Of a DNA stretch of 64,000 nt, positions 36,476 through 46,003 are shown in pieces. Under the pieces are notes generated by a model that did no database searches, had not been told where the DNA came from, and saw nothing but the letters and a program-made list of their open reading frames with translations. A program made the position numbers and the translations under genes. Source of the stretch: Gammaproteobacteria bacterium (GTDB taxonomy: Bacteria > Pseudomonadota > Gammaproteobacteria > Steroidobacterales > Steroidobacteraceae); NCBI GenBank assembly GCA_009926865.1, contig RFOD01000003.1, positions 22,357 through 86,356 on the forward strand, in the 5' to 3' direction. Positions within the stretch are counted from its first letter, which is position 1; the number at the start of each line of letters is the position of its first letter.

Positions 36476-37904
36476 GTCCTTCAATGCGTAAAGTCGGCTG
36501 ACCCACGCCTACCGGTACGCTTTGCCCTTCCTTGCCGCAGGTCCCCACTCCTTCATCAAGCTTTAGATCATTACCGATCATCGAGACGCGCGTCAGTACA
36601 TCCGGTCCGTTACCGATAAGTGTTGCACCCTTTAAAGGAGCGCCGAGCTTTCCTTTTTCGATCAAATAGGCCTCACTGGCCGAGAAAACAAACTTGCCAG
36701 AAGTGATATCCACCTGGCCACCGCCAAAATTAACCGCATAAATCCCGCGTTCGACGGACTCAATGATTTCCTGAGGATCGTGCCGACCCGGTCGCATATA
36801 AGTGTTAGTCATTCGCGGCAAGGTGACATGCGCAAACGACTCTCGCCGACCGTTACCCGTCGAGCGTGTCCCCATCAGACGCGCATTGAGTCGATCCTGT
36901 AGATAACCTTTCAACACACCATCTTCGATCAAAGTGGTGCATTGGGTGGGTGTCCCTTCATCATCAATATTAAGCGAGCCGCGACGCGACGCGAGTGTTC
37001 CGTCATCGACTACGGTACAACCCGCCGCTGCAACACGCTCACCGATCCGATTACTGAAGGCTGAGGTCCCCTTACGGTTGAAATCGCCCTCTAAACCGTG
37101 ACCAATCGCTTCGTGCAGCAAGATGCCAGGCCAGCCCGACCCCAAAACCACGGTCATGGCACCCGCAGGCGCCGGGATCGCTTGTAGATTAACCAAGGCC
37201 TGACGAGCGGCTTCCGCACCGAGCTTGAGTGGCCGATCCTGCGCTACCAACTCCGCCAAAGAATAGCGCCCGCCCATCCCGGCAAACCCCACCTCGCGCC
37301 GTCCATCGCGCTCGGCGATCACCGAGACATTGAAACGCACCAGCGGACGAACATCCGCGGCAAAGTGCCCCTCGAGATTAGCCAACAACACGACTTCATA
37401 GGAGGCGCTCACGGACGCCATCACTTGCACGATGCACGGATCCAACCGACGGGTCTCGCGATCTACGCGCTCTAACCAGGCCACTTTGTCATCGTCGCTC
37501 AAGCTCGTCAGCGGATCCTGCGGCGCGTAAAGCGCATGCCCGCGGACGCGATTTAACTGCGGGGCCCGACCATCCCCCCCAGCCACCGCGATGGCGCGAG
37601 CGGCTTGCGCGGCCTCAAGTAAAGGCTCCAATAAAATCTCATCGGAATAAGCAAAGCCGGTTTTTTCGCCTGCGATGGCCCGTACGCCGACGCCCTGCTC
37701 GATACTCGCGCTACCTTCTTTGACAATGCCATCTTCCAGCGACCAGGACTCGTCTCGGGAAAACTGAAAATAGACATCCCCCGCATCGATCGCTGCCGTC
37801 TTAAGCTCACCCAGCGCCCGCTCAATATCGCTCTGTATCAATCCGGCTGGCTGCAAAATCAGCTCTTGCGCCGCGGCAAAAACATCCACACTCGATTGGG
37901 TCAT
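36453..37904 (-). CDS. tldD: Metalloprotease TldD
   Basis: TldD carries the zinc site of the TldD/TldE protease: [11 protein letters not shown] (HExxxH). The 483 residues also show [21 protein letters not shown] and [11 protein letters not shown]. Length equals E. coli TldD (481) when the ATG at 37904 is used, which has AAAGG upstream; a GTG at 37919 overlapping the nitrilase stop is the alternative. pmbA, encoding the partner, is on the same strand 2 kb downstream. Confidence 0.96.
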   Translation of the reverse strand: MTQSSVDVFAAAQELILQPAGLIQSDIERALGELKTAAIDAGDVYFQFSRDESWSLEDGIVKEGSASIEQGVGVRAIAGEKTGFAYSDEILLEPLLEAAQAARAIAVAGGDGRAPQLNRVRGHALYAPQDPLTSLSDDDKVAWLERVDRETRRLDPCIVQVMASVSASYEVVLLANLEGHFAADVRPLVRFNVSVIAERDGRREVGFAGMGGRYSLAELVAQDRPLKLGAEAARQALVNLQAIPAPAGAMTVVLGSGWPGILLHEAIGHGLEGDFNRKGTSAFSNRIGERVAAAGCTVVDDGTLASRRGSLNIDDEGTPTQCTTLIEDGVLKGYLQDRLNARLMGTRSTGNGRRESFAHVTLPRMTNTYMRPGRHDPQEIIESVERGIYAVNFGGGQVDITSGKFVFSASEAYLIEKGKLGAPLKGATLIGNGPDVLTRVSMIGNDLKLDEGVGTCGKEGQSVPVGVGQPTLRIEGLTVGGTG

Positions 37905-37915
37905 GATAGAACCTT

Positions 37916-38734
37916 TCACAATTTTCGATGTTGCAACGCAGGAAACGCCTGACGAGCCTCACGCTGTGCGTCACGATCCAAATCCGCCACCACAATGCCA
38001 ACCCCTTCACGCCGCCGCGACTGTATTTCCCCCCAATGATTAATGATCATGGAGTCTCCATACGTTGCGCGCCCGTTCTCGTGCCGGCCCACTTGGCCTG
38101 CCGCCACGACGGCCGCCAAATTTTCGATCGCCCGAGCGCGTAATAAGGTTTCCCAGTGTGCCTCGCCCGTCGGCACCGTGAAAGCCGCCGGCACCGTAAA
38201 CCACTCAGCCCCCTCAGCACTCATGCTGCGATAAAGCTCAGGAAAGCGAATGTCATAACACACCGATAAGCCTAAGCGCCCACAAGGGGTGTCCACCACT
38301 CTCACGGTGTCACCGGCAAGGATATGTGCGGATTCGCGATACGCTTCGGCTTTACCCGGGATGAGCACATCAAAAAGATGAATTTTGTCGTAACGCGCAA
38401 CGATCTCCCCGCGCTCATCAAATACCAGCGACGCTGCTGCGACTTTCATCGGCTCTGCAGACTGTAGCGGCAAGGTGCCCGCGACGATCCACAATCCAAA
38501 CTCGCGCGCGTACCCTGACAGGGCGGCTTGAATCGGACCCGAGCCCTGCGGCTCGGCCACGGCGAGCTTATCCACATCCCGACGACCTAGAAATGCGACA
38601 TTCTCAGGCAGTACCGCAAGCTTCGCCCCCGCCTCCGCTGCCTCGCGCAAGCAGCGCTGCACAATGGCGAGGTTGGCAGGCACTGAAGGACCTGAGGTCA
38701 TCTGCACGGCAGCGACGCGCGTGGTCTCAGTCAT
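37916..38734 (-). CDS. Nit1-like carbon-nitrogen hydrolase
   Basis: A 272-residue nitrilase-superfamily amidase. The catalytic triad is E44 (LPENVAFLG), K118 (YDKIHLFD) and C160 ([13 protein letters not shown]). It resembles the Nit1/YbeM branch, known to hydrolyse deaminated glutathione; that is the likely activity. The ATG overlaps the rng stop (ATGA) and the stop region overlaps a possible GTG start of tldD, so rng, this gene and tldD are probably co-translated. Confidence 0.9.
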   Translation of the reverse strand: MTETTRVAAVQMTSGPSVPANLAIVQRCLREAAEAGAKLAVLPENVAFLGRRDVDKLAVAEPQGSGPIQAALSGYAREFGLWIVAGTLPLQSAEPMKVAAASLVFDERGEIVARYDKIHLFDVLIPGKAEAYRESAHILAGDTVRVVDTPCGRLGLSVCYDIRFPELYRSMSAEGAEWFTVPAAFTVPTGEAHWETLLRARAIENLAAVVAAGQVGRHENGRATYGDSMIINHWGEIQSRRREGVGIVVADLDRDAQREARQAFPALQHRKL

Positions 38735-40287
38735 ACCAACACCACATCGAATCGATCGGCGTCGTACAGCGCTTCTGACTGCAGCCGAATGGGTCGGGCG
38801 AGCCCAGACTCCAGCTCTGCTAAGACGGTTGACTCTTCGCCGAGCAGCCGATCGATCACATCGGGATGTGCAAGCACCAGTAACTCCTGGCTATCAAACT
38901 GTCGGCCCTGCCGCAAAAGCTCGCGGAAGATATCTTGGCAGATAGTCTCGACGGAGCGGATAAACCCATGACCTGCGCAAGTCGTACAGGGCTCACACAA
39001 AAGGTGCTCGAGGCTCTCTCGGGTCCGCTTACGCGTCATCTCCAGTAAGCCCAAGGGCGAAAACGGCGCGAGTTGCGTCTGCGCATGATCGGCAAGTAAC
39101 GCCTGCTCTAACGCCGCCAAGACCTGCTGTCGATGTCCCGCATCGTGCATATCAATAAAATCGATGATGATAATCCCACCGAGGTTACGCAGCCTCAGCT
39201 GCCGAGCAATCGCGACTGCCGCTTCCAAATTCGTTCGGAAGATGGTGTCCTCGAGATTGCGATGGCCCACAAAACCGCCAGTATTCACATCAATCGTGGT
39301 CATCGACTCGGTTTGATCGATCACCAAATAACCGCCCGATTTCAGTGCGACCTTACGCTCAAGCGCACGATTGATCTCCTCTTCAATGCCGTACAAATCA
39401 AAAATAGGACGTGCGGCGGCGTGCAATTCAATACGTGGCCCTCCCTCGGGTAAAAAATCCTGCATGAATTGTTCAAGGCGCACTCTTTGATCACTATCGT
39501 CCACGAGCACGCGCTCGACGGTCCGTCCTAGTTCATCGCGCAACACACGCTCAGCAAGTGGTAAATCCTCATGTATCAACTCAATCGTTCGCGCGGCAAT
39601 CGAGCGGTGTCTCACATGGGACCACAGCCGATCTAGGTAAGCGAGATCAGAGGCGAGCCGTTCTGCCTCCACGCCCTCTGCAGCCGTGCGCACAATGTAC
39701 CCACCCCGCTCCGAAATCGAGGGATCTTGTTCAGAGCGACTACTCAATAATTCCTGCATGACATGCCGGAGTCGCTCTCGCTCAGCTTCCGCGTCGATGC
39801 GCGATGAAATACCAATCCCATGACCGTGCGGCATGAATACCAAATACCGAGACGGCAAAGAAATGAAGGTTGTTAGTCGAGCGCCTTTAGCACCCAGTGG
39901 ATCTTTGACCACCTGTACCAGCACGTCATCACCGGCGCTTAAAAGACGCCGTATATCGGCGGCAGGCTGCTGCAGAACCGGCGCCATGCCATCCAACACC
40001 CCACTCGGGCCGCCAGAATTTGCGACAGCAGCCACCGACTGGGCATCAAATCGTGTCTCTTGCGAGACCACATCGTTGACGTGCAGAAACCCAGTACGAG
40101 CTAAGCCCAGTTCAATGAAGGCGGCCTGCATACCCGGTAACACACGAGTGACTTTACCGCGATAGATATTGCCCACAAAGCCTCGTCGGCTCGCACGCTC
40201 AACGAAAAGTTCCTGAACGATACCACCCTCGATCAAGGCTGCACGCGTTTCGCGGGGGGCGACATTGATGAATATTTCGGCGCTCAT
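38731..40287 (-). CDS. rng: Ribonuclease G
   Basis: RNase G is an endoribonuclease that matures the 5' end of 16S rRNA. In 518 residues: S1-like domain near the N-terminus (GNIYRGKVTRVLPGMQAAFIELG, residues about 46-68), a DNase-I-like catalytic region with TIDVNTGGFVGHRN and IIIIDFIDM, and a zinc-link CEPCTTC. It lacks the long C-terminal degradosome scaffold of RNase E. The ATG at 40287 overlaps the maf stop (ATGA). The frame opens six codons upstream. Confidence 0.93.
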   Translation of the reverse strand: MSAEIFINVAPRETRAALIEGGIVQELFVERASRRGFVGNIYRGKVTRVLPGMQAAFIELGLARTGFLHVNDVVSQETRFDAQSVAAVANSGGPSGVLDGMAPVLQQPAADIRRLLSAGDDVLVQVVKDPLGAKGARLTTFISLPSRYLVFMPHGHGIGISSRIDAEAERERLRHVMQELLSSRSEQDPSISERGGYIVRTAAEGVEAERLASDLAYLDRLWSHVRHRSIAARTIELIHEDLPLAERVLRDELGRTVERVLVDDSDQRVRLEQFMQDFLPEGGPRIELHAAARPIFDLYGIEEEINRALERKVALKSGGYLVIDQTESMTTIDVNTGGFVGHRNLEDTIFRTNLEAAVAIARQLRLRNLGGIIIIDFIDMHDAGHRQQVLAALEQALLADHAQTQLAPFSPLGLLEMTRKRTRESLEHLLCEPCTTCAGHGFIRSVETICQDIFRELLRQGRQFDSQELLVLAHPDVIDRLLGEESTVLAELESGLARPIRLQSEALYDADRFDVVLV

Positions 40288-40913
40288 GGCTGACTCTCTT
40301 GCCATACGGCGATCCCGGCCGCTTGCAATACTTCAGCGGTTTCAAATAATGGCAAGCCCATCACCCCCGAGTAACTACCCGACAGGTGTTCGATAAAAGC
40401 GGCGCCCAACCCCTGGATCGCATAAGCACCCGCCTTTCCCCGAGGCTCGCCCGTTCGCCAATACGCCTCAATCTCGGTCGGTGCCAATGATTTAAAGCGA
40501 ACCTCCGATACGCTGACGCGTAGCTGACTCTTATTATGTGAAACGAGCGCAATCGCCGATAACACCTGATGAGTGCCACCCGATAGTGCTCGTAGCATGC
40601 GGATCGCATCTCGCTCATCCAACGGCTTACCAAAAATATGGCCATGCCGATGTACGGTGGTATCCGCACCCAGTACCCAGCACTCGTTACCGCCTAGACC
40701 CTCGTGCTCAAGGAGCTGCCACAAGGCCTGCGCCTTCCCGCGCGCCATCCGCTGAACATAATCGATAGGTATTTCGCCGAGGTTTGGCGTTTCGTCAATC
40801 TCGGCAACACGCTGTCGATAGGCGACGCCCAACTGCCGCAAGAGCTCAACTCGACGCGGTGATGCAGAAGCCAACCATAACCGCTTACCCTGTTGTGACG
40901 GAGTCTCACTCAT
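40284..40913 (-). CDS. maf: Maf-like nucleoside triphosphate pyrophosphatase
   Basis: A 209-residue Maf protein, which hydrolyses dTTP/UTP or modified nucleotides to the monophosphate. Seen: LASASPRRVELLRQLG, the catalytic GADTTVHRHG region, GKPLDERDAIRMLRALSGGTHQV and KAGAYAIQGLGAAFIEHLSGSYSGVMGLPL. The sequence resembles the YhdE (dTTP/UTP) branch. It lies three bases after rlmH and overlaps rng by four bases. Confidence 0.94.
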   Translation of the reverse strand: MSETPSQQGKRLWLASASPRRVELLRQLGVAYRQRVAEIDETPNLGEIPIDYVQRMARGKAQALWQLLEHEGLGGNECWVLGADTTVHRHGHIFGKPLDERDAIRMLRALSGGTHQVLSAIALVSHNKSQLRVSVSEVRFKSLAPTEIEAYWRTGEPRGKAGAYAIQGLGAAFIEHLSGSYSGVMGLPLFETAEVLQAAGIAVWQESQP

Positions 40914-40916
40914 TCA

Positions 40917-41387
40917 TCACGACTCACGGTGATAAGGATGTCCAGCGATCACCGATTGCGCCCGATAAAGCTGCTCAGCAACCACCACTCGTGCAAGACC
41001 ATGCGGAAGCGTTAGATCCGACAATGACCAAAGTTCAAAGGCTCGCTCACGTACATTCGGCGCATGTCCGTCTGGGCCACCGATCGCGATCGCCAAATCT
41101 GGCTCCTGCTGAGAGAGCCTCTGCAGATGCCGGGCCCAGTTCAGACTTGTAAAACGCGTTCCTTTCTCATCCAACAAAATCAACTTTTCTTTAGGGCGTA
41201 AACTGCCCAGTAGCTGCTCACCCTCGCGCTGCATCGCCTGCTCAGCGCTACGGCTCGCCCGACTTGCTGTCGGTAATGTTTGCAGCTCTACCCTCCAGGG
41301 CGCGCGAATACGCTTCAAATATTCGTTGACTGCGGCATCCACCCAGGGCGGCTGCCGGTCACCCACGACTAGTAATCGAACCCGCAT
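40917..41387 (-). CDS. rlmH: 23S rRNA pseudouridine(1915)-N3 methyltransferase
   Basis: RlmH, a small SPOUT methyltransferase that methylates pseudouridine 1915. In 156 residues: YLKRIRAPWRVELQTL, LDEKGTRFTSLNWA, LAIAIGGPDGHAP (SAM loop) and SDLTLPHGLARVVVAEQLYRAQSVIAGHPYHRE. It overlaps the end of rsfS by 29 bases and is followed by maf after three. Confidence 0.97.
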   Translation of the reverse strand: MRVRLLVVGDRQPPWVDAAVNEYLKRIRAPWRVELQTLPTASRASRSAEQAMQREGEQLLGSLRPKEKLILLDEKGTRFTSLNWARHLQRLSQQEPDLAIAIGGPDGHAPNVRERAFELWSLSDLTLPHGLARVVVAEQLYRAQSVIAGHPYHRES

Positions 41388-41919
41388 CCCACAATTGCTC
41401 GAGTTGATAGAGCTCCCGAGTACGCGGCAGCATGATGTGCACCATGACGGGCAAATCGACTAACACCCACTCGCCTTGCTGCTCGCCCTCGACTCCCAAG
41501 GGTCGCTGACCGGCGGCTTTACACATCTGCACAACCCGATCAGCTACCGAACGCAAATGCCGATCAGAGGTCCCCCCGGCAATCACCATGTAGTCGGTGA
41601 CATCACTGAGCCCGCGAACATCTAGCACGCGAATGTCGACCGCCTTCATATCCTCTAGGGCTTTACGCACCAATTGCAAAAGCGGGGGACTCTCTCGCTC
41701 AGTAATCGGCCGCGATACGCGCTTCGATTTCTTTGCAGGCGTTTTCGTCTTTGAGGTCGCCTTCGAGGCTGCCTTTAAGGCGGCATTAGTCTTCGCCTTA
41801 GCTTTGCTCTTTGCTGGGGTCTTGGTCTTCGCTCGGCTTCTGGTTTTTGTCTTCGCTTTGACTGCACCGTCAAAGGTGGCTGCCGCTTTTCGCGGACCGG
41901 TAGATCGCGTCGTACTCAT
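41359..41919 (-). CDS. rsfS: Ribosome silencing factor with Lys/Ala-rich N-terminal extension
   Basis: RsfS binds L14 and blocks subunit joining in stationary phase. The family domain is residues about 78-180: LVRKALEDMKAVDIRVLDV, SDVTDYMVIAGGTSDRH, GEQQGEWVLVDL, and HIMLPRTRELYQLEQLW. It is preceded by about 70 residues rich in Lys, Ala and Thr in KAKTKTR/KSKAKAK repeats, absent from ordinary RsfS (105-130 residues), which would add nucleic-acid binding. The extension resembles the H1-like protein at 26.8 kb. A later start would remove it; no Met occurs until after the conserved domain begins. Confidence 0.9.
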   Translation of the reverse strand: MSTTRSTGPRKAAATFDGAVKAKTKTRSRAKTKTPAKSKAKAKTNAALKAASKATSKTKTPAKKSKRVSRPITERESPPLLQLVRKALEDMKAVDIRVLDVRGLSDVTDYMVIAGGTSDRHLRSVADRVVQMCKAAGQRPLGVEGEQQGEWVLVDLPVMVHIMLPRTRELYQLEQLWDAGSITSRG

Positions 41920-41982
41920 GAAAACTAACTCGGCTCCTGGCAGAAAAAATGATAGCTCGCAGATTGCTTGCAGTAACTTGTC

Positions 41983-42624
41983 TCAGTCAGCATAACATCG
42001 GGTCTCGAGGATAATGCGACGGACCGAATCGGGAACCAGATACCGAGGATCTTCCCCCGCGAGCACAATCCGACGAAGTTCACTGGAGGCGATCTCCAAG
42101 GCTGTCACGGCATGAACATAAACCAAGCCAGCGGGTTGGGCGCTTAAATGCGCCGGATCCGTCGTGCGCACTGACGATAACCATTCTGCCAAGCGCCCTT
42201 CGCTGGGCGGCTGCCATCCCGGTCGATGCGCAACCACTACGTGAGCGAGGCGGGTCAGCTCTTGCCAACGGTGCCAGGACGGAAGACTCAGGAATGCATC
42301 CATCCCGAGAATCAGGCAAAGCGACGCCTCAGGATATTCGGCTCGAAACTCGTGCAGGGTATCAACGGTATAGCTCGGACCCTCTCGCTCCAGTTCGCGA
42401 GTATCGAGACGAAAATGCGGTGCCTCGGCGAGCGCGGCTTGCAGCATCTGCACCCGCAACGCCGTACTCGCTAGCGCACGCTCCCGATGCTGCGGATCGC
42501 CCGTGGGGACCCAATGCACTCGACTCAGCGATAAAGTCGATAACAATTCAAAGGCGGTGCGCAGGTGCCCAAAATGCACCGGATCAAACGCGCCCCCAAA
42601 GATACCGATCGCTTGAGAGCTCAT
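41983..42624 (-). CDS. nadD: Nicotinate-nucleotide adenylyltransferase
   Basis: NadD adenylates nicotinate mononucleotide in NAD synthesis. The 213 residues show GIFGGAFDPVHFGHLRTAFE (HxGH-type nucleotide binding), WVPTGDPQHRE, and LILGMDAFLSLPSWHRWQEL. The ATG at 42624 overlaps the holA stop (ATGA). rsfS follows after 63 bases. holA-nadD-rsfS-rlmH is the conserved order. Confidence 0.96.
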   Translation of the reverse strand: MSSQAIGIFGGAFDPVHFGHLRTAFELLSTLSLSRVHWVPTGDPQHRERALASTALRVQMLQAALAEAPHFRLDTRELEREGPSYTVDTLHEFRAEYPEASLCLILGMDAFLSLPSWHRWQELTRLAHVVVAHRPGWQPPSEGRLAEWLSSVRTTDPAHLSAQPAGLVYVHAVTALEIASSELRRIVLAGEDPRYLVPDSVRRIILETRCYAD

Positions 42625-43619
42625 ACGGCACGCACGCCGCAACATTCACCACAGAGCAGTGCAAGCTCATCCCAAGGGTCTCCGCCAAGCCGACCTTTGA
42701 TCATCCGATCAGCGCGTAAAGCCCGACTCGTCAGTCGCGCAAAAGGAAGACGTCCCGCCCGCGGCCGCGCCCGATCTAAAGCGGCTCGATGCGCAGGCGG
42801 TAGTCGTGGTCCTGGCAAGCGCGTAGGATCCTCTCCCGATTTGAGCGCCCAAAGATATCTCATCTCACGCGATATCGCCCACAGGACGAGAGTCGGCTCT
42901 ACACCCTCGCTACGAAGACCCGCCAAAATACGTAAAGAGCGTGGCGCATTACCCTCGATGAGCGCTTGGCTCAAAGTAAAAACATCATACCGAGCACTCG
43001 GCGCCACAGCGCTTAACACTGCTGCGGCATCCACGCTGCCCTGTGGAAGTAGCAAACGTAGTTTCTCTAACTCCTGCTGTGCGGCCAGAAGATTTCCTTC
43101 GACTCTCGTAGCCAACAAGCTCAAGGCGTCTTGGTCGAGTTGCAAACCAAGTTTCCGAGCTCGCGCATCCAACCAACGCTCAAAACCTCGCGCGTCAATC
43201 GGCCAGATTGGTAGCCAAACTCCCTCGGCTTCAATCGCCTTGACCCAAGATGATGAGACCGCTGCGGGCTCTAACCGCGGCGTGATAAGTAACCAAAGAA
43301 TATCAGGCGCGGCTGCATCAATGATTTGCTGAATCGCTGCGCTACCCTCTTTACCCGGCTTACCTGAGAAGCGAATCTCGATGATTCGCTGCTCGCCAAA
43401 CAGCGACATCGACTGTGCAGATGCGTGAACGTCCGCCCAATCGGCCGCTCGGTCCACGAACCGCTGCTCCCTTTCGCCGTACCCGGCACGACGCGCCGCC
43501 TCGCGAATAGCGTCGGCCGCCTCGGCAATCAAAAGATCTTCATCCCCAGACAGAAGATAAGTCGCAGCCAAGGGCCCGCGCTGTAAGTGGGTAAGCAAGG
43601 TCTCGGAGGTCAATTTCAT
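42621..43619 (-). CDS. holA: DNA polymerase III subunit delta
   Basis: HolA (delta) opens the beta clamp in the clamp loader. In 332 residues: LAATYLLSGDEDLLIAEAADAIR near the N-terminus, RFSGKPGKEG, RVEGNLLAAQQELEKLRLLL and DVFTLSQALIEGNAPRSLRIL. The ATG at 43619 fits the family; the frame extends 20 codons upstream into the promoter of the TonB receptor gene. Low information content in the C-terminal third is normal. Confidence 0.93.
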   Translation of the reverse strand: MKLTSETLLTHLQRGPLAATYLLSGDEDLLIAEAADAIREAARRAGYGEREQRFVDRAADWADVHASAQSMSLFGEQRIIEIRFSGKPGKEGSAAIQQIIDAAAPDILWLLITPRLEPAAVSSSWVKAIEAEGVWLPIWPIDARGFERWLDARARKLGLQLDQDALSLLATRVEGNLLAAQQELEKLRLLLPQGSVDAAAVLSAVAPSARYDVFTLSQALIEGNAPRSLRILAGLRSEGVEPTLVLWAISREMRYLWALKSGEDPTRLPGPRLPPAHRAALDRARPRAGRLPFARLTSRALRADRMIKGRLGGDPWDELALLCGECCGVRAV

Positions 43620-43663
43620 GGGAGGGAGATTATCTAACTTGTCGCGCCGAGAGGTTTGACGCG

Positions 43664-43691
43664 TTGCGATCCCCACCATGAATGTTATAAG
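43664..43691 (+). promoter_or_regulatory. Promoter of the zinc-acquisition module
   Basis: TTGCGA (43664-43669), a 16-base spacer and TATAAG (43686-43691). The -10 hexamer lies inside the first Zur-type box, an arrangement expected for repression by occlusion. Confidence 0.55.
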
Positions 43692-43717
43692 ATAACTATG
43701 TATTGTTATTTCATAAC
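43684..43717 (+). promoter_or_regulatory. Two tandem Zur-type operators
   Basis: GTTAT-AAG-ATAAC (43684-43696) and GTTAT-TTC-ATAAC (43705-43717) each have perfect 5-bp inverted arms with a three-base spacer and are 21 bases, two helical turns, apart. The gammaproteobacterial Zur box core is GTTATA-N-TATAAC, which has the same arms and spacing. They lie between the holA start and the ZnuD-like receptor gene and could control both. Confidence 0.75.
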
Positions 43718-43760
43718 GTTTTTAGATGGATCAATCGTCTTGTCTTTCCAGAGGTACGGC

Positions 43761-45884
43761 ATGCCCCGCATCCCACTTTGGCCGCTGATAGCAGCCTCCT
43801 CGCTAATCCTTTCAGCCCGTGTCCCATCCGCACAAACGGCAGAGGCAGAAGTGGTATCGCTGGAGGAGATCATCATTACGGCGTTACCGATTCGTCGTAC
43901 CGCGCTGGAAACCGCCCAACTGATTCTGGTGGTTGAAGGCGACACATTACTGCGCTCGCGTACAGCCAGCTTGGGCGGAACCTTGGCGCGGCAACCCGGT
44001 GTCTCAGAAAGCGCTTTTGGCCCCATCGCGAGCCGACCGATCCTGCGGGGCCAGGGAGGACTACGGGTGCAAACCTACCAAGACTCGAGCGACACACTCG
44101 ATGTGGGAGCGCTCTCCGATGATCACGCCGTTACGCTCGATCCGCTGCTCGCCGAGCACATCGAGGTGGTACGCGGGCCGGCCGCACTCATGTTCGGTAA
44201 CTCGGCAGCGGCGGGGGCGGTCAATGTGGTCACCCGTCGCTTACCCACTCGACGTCAAGCCGAGAACCTGAGGGGATCGCTGGAAGCACGCGCTGATCAA
44301 GCTGCGGATTCAAAGAATGTAGCCGCCGAGCTGTCGGTCAGATTGCTTGCGCCCTGGCAGCTACACCTTGATGCCTACTCCCAGAATGCTGGCAATTTAG
44401 ATATCCCCGGCTTTGCTTGGTCGGATGCACTACGAGGTCAACTCGCTGCAGAGGGCGAGCCCGTCGATGAGTCTCAAGGCACGTTACCGAACTCCGATGG
44501 CCGTAGCGATGGCGGTAGTCTTGGAATTTCTTGGCTTGGTGAGCGCGCACGAATCGGAGTTTCTTTGAGCCGACATGATATGAATTATGGCTTACCTGGC
44601 CCCGGGGAAGAGGAAAGCGAGCCTTCTGACATCCGTCTCGATCTGACCCAAGATCGAATTGATGTTGACGGTGAGTGGCGCCCTAAAAGGGGTCTGTTCT
44701 CGGTGGCGCGTCTGCGCGGCTCACGCAACGACTACTCGCATGTGGAACTTGAGGGCGTAGCGGTCGGGACCCGCTATGCCCAAATGGGCGATGAATGGCG
44801 GCTTGCACTGGAACACGGCAGTGAATCGGATCATCACTGGCGTGGCACAGTCGGCCTGCAATGGCGACGTGTCGGTTTCGATGCAGTGGGTGAAGAAGCT
44901 TTTCTACCCCCATCCATCACGCGTAACCTCGGTGGCTTCATTTTTGAAGAGGTCGATCTCGGTCGCCTCACACTCGAAGTTGGCGGACGTCTCGAGCACC
45001 AAACAATCTCTCTTCGTGACGAGACTCATAAATTACCGGACTACGATGACACGGCTTTCAGTGCGTCGCTGGCGACACTCTGGCGCGCTAGCGACCAGAC
45101 GACGTGGTCGCTACAACTGACCTCATCCGAACGCCATCCCACAGCCACGGAGCTTTATGCCGACGGCGCCCACCTTGCTGTCCGCCGAATCGAAATTGGG
45201 GACTCCGATCTTGGTCTCGAGCGAGGGCTCTCCATTGATCTTGGATGGCGGCTTCAATCCGGCGATTGGCGTACCGAGGCCTCAATCTTTCATAGTGACT
45301 ACGACAACTATATCTTTGCCCAGCCCATTGCCGATTTCGACAACGTGAGTGTCGGTGGCCTAAGTACACGGATGCGAGCACAACGCGCAGCCGCGCTCAG
45401 CGGCAGGGATGAAGATGAATTAGCGATCATTCGTTTTGAGGCACGCGATGTTGAGTTTCAAGGCGCGGAATTCAGAACTCAGCACCCTGAGCTTTGGCGT
45501 GTCGCCACCGGTCGCATCGGTATGTATTTCTTTGGGGATTATGTTCGCGCTAAGACCCGCGAGGGTGCTGACTTGCCGCAAATCCCCCCCTATCGGCTGG
45601 GTGCCGAGGTCTCGTGGGAGACGGATATTTGGCGTTTCTCCGTGGATGCGATCTGGCACGACGCCCAAAATCGTATTGCGGCAAACGAGTTACCCACCGA
45701 CGGCTTCACCTTGCTGGGGTTCAGTGGCTCCTATCGCCAACGTCTCGAGTGCGCGCACGCTAAGTGGGTTCTTCAGGCCCATAATCTGCTCGATGAGGAG
45801 GCCAGACGTCACAGTTCACCTCTCAAAGACTATGCACCCCTTCGTGGTCGCAGCGTTAGCGTAGGCGTGAGAGTTCAGTTTTGA
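43761..45884 (+). CDS. ZnuD-like TonB-dependent receptor (probable zinc)
   Basis: A 707-residue outer-membrane receptor. A signal peptide (cleavage near PSAQ-T, residue 25) is followed by a TonB-box-like EEIIITA, a plug with RPILRGQGGLRVQTYQDSS and the run DVGALSDDHAVTLDP, IEVVRGPAALMFG, and a 22-strand type barrel ending in Val-Gln-Phe. The plug pattern strongly resembles zinc receptor ZnuD. AGAGGT lies seven bases before the ATG at 43761; the frame opens earlier at 43656. Zur-type boxes upstream and zinc-type genes downstream support zinc. Confidence 0.9.
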   Translation: MPRIPLWPLIAASSLILSARVPSAQTAEAEVVSLEEIIITALPIRRTALETAQLILVVEGDTLLRSRTASLGGTLARQPGVSESAFGPIASRPILRGQGGLRVQTYQDSSDTLDVGALSDDHAVTLDPLLAEHIEVVRGPAALMFGNSAAAGAVNVVTRRLPTRRQAENLRGSLEARADQAADSKNVAAELSVRLLAPWQLHLDAYSQNAGNLDIPGFAWSDALRGQLAAEGEPVDESQGTLPNSDGRSDGGSLGISWLGERARIGVSLSRHDMNYGLPGPGEEESEPSDIRLDLTQDRIDVDGEWRPKRGLFSVARLRGSRNDYSHVELEGVAVGTRYAQMGDEWRLALEHGSESDHHWRGTVGLQWRRVGFDAVGEEAFLPPSITRNLGGFIFEEVDLGRLTLEVGGRLEHQTISLRDETHKLPDYDDTAFSASLATLWRASDQTTWSLQLTSSERHPTATELYADGAHLAVRRIEIGDSDLGLERGLSIDLGWRLQSGDWRTEASIFHSDYDNYIFAQPIADFDNVSVGGLSTRMRAQRAAALSGRDEDELAIIRFEARDVEFQGAEFRTQHPELWRVATGRIGMYFFGDYVRAKTREGADLPQIPPYRLGAEVSWETDIWRFSVDAIWHDAQNRIAANELPTDGFTLLGFSGSYRQRLECAHAKWVLQAHNLLDEEARRHSSPLKDYAPLRGRSVSVGVRVQF

Positions 45885-46003
45885 GATCGGTCATGACAGG
45901 TACCCCCCCTTCACCAAGCTCGGTATGATGTTGCGATACCGCCGGCGGTCCTAGGCGCGATTGCGCTTGACGACCTCGCAACGTGCTAGAGGAGTCGACA
46001 TAC

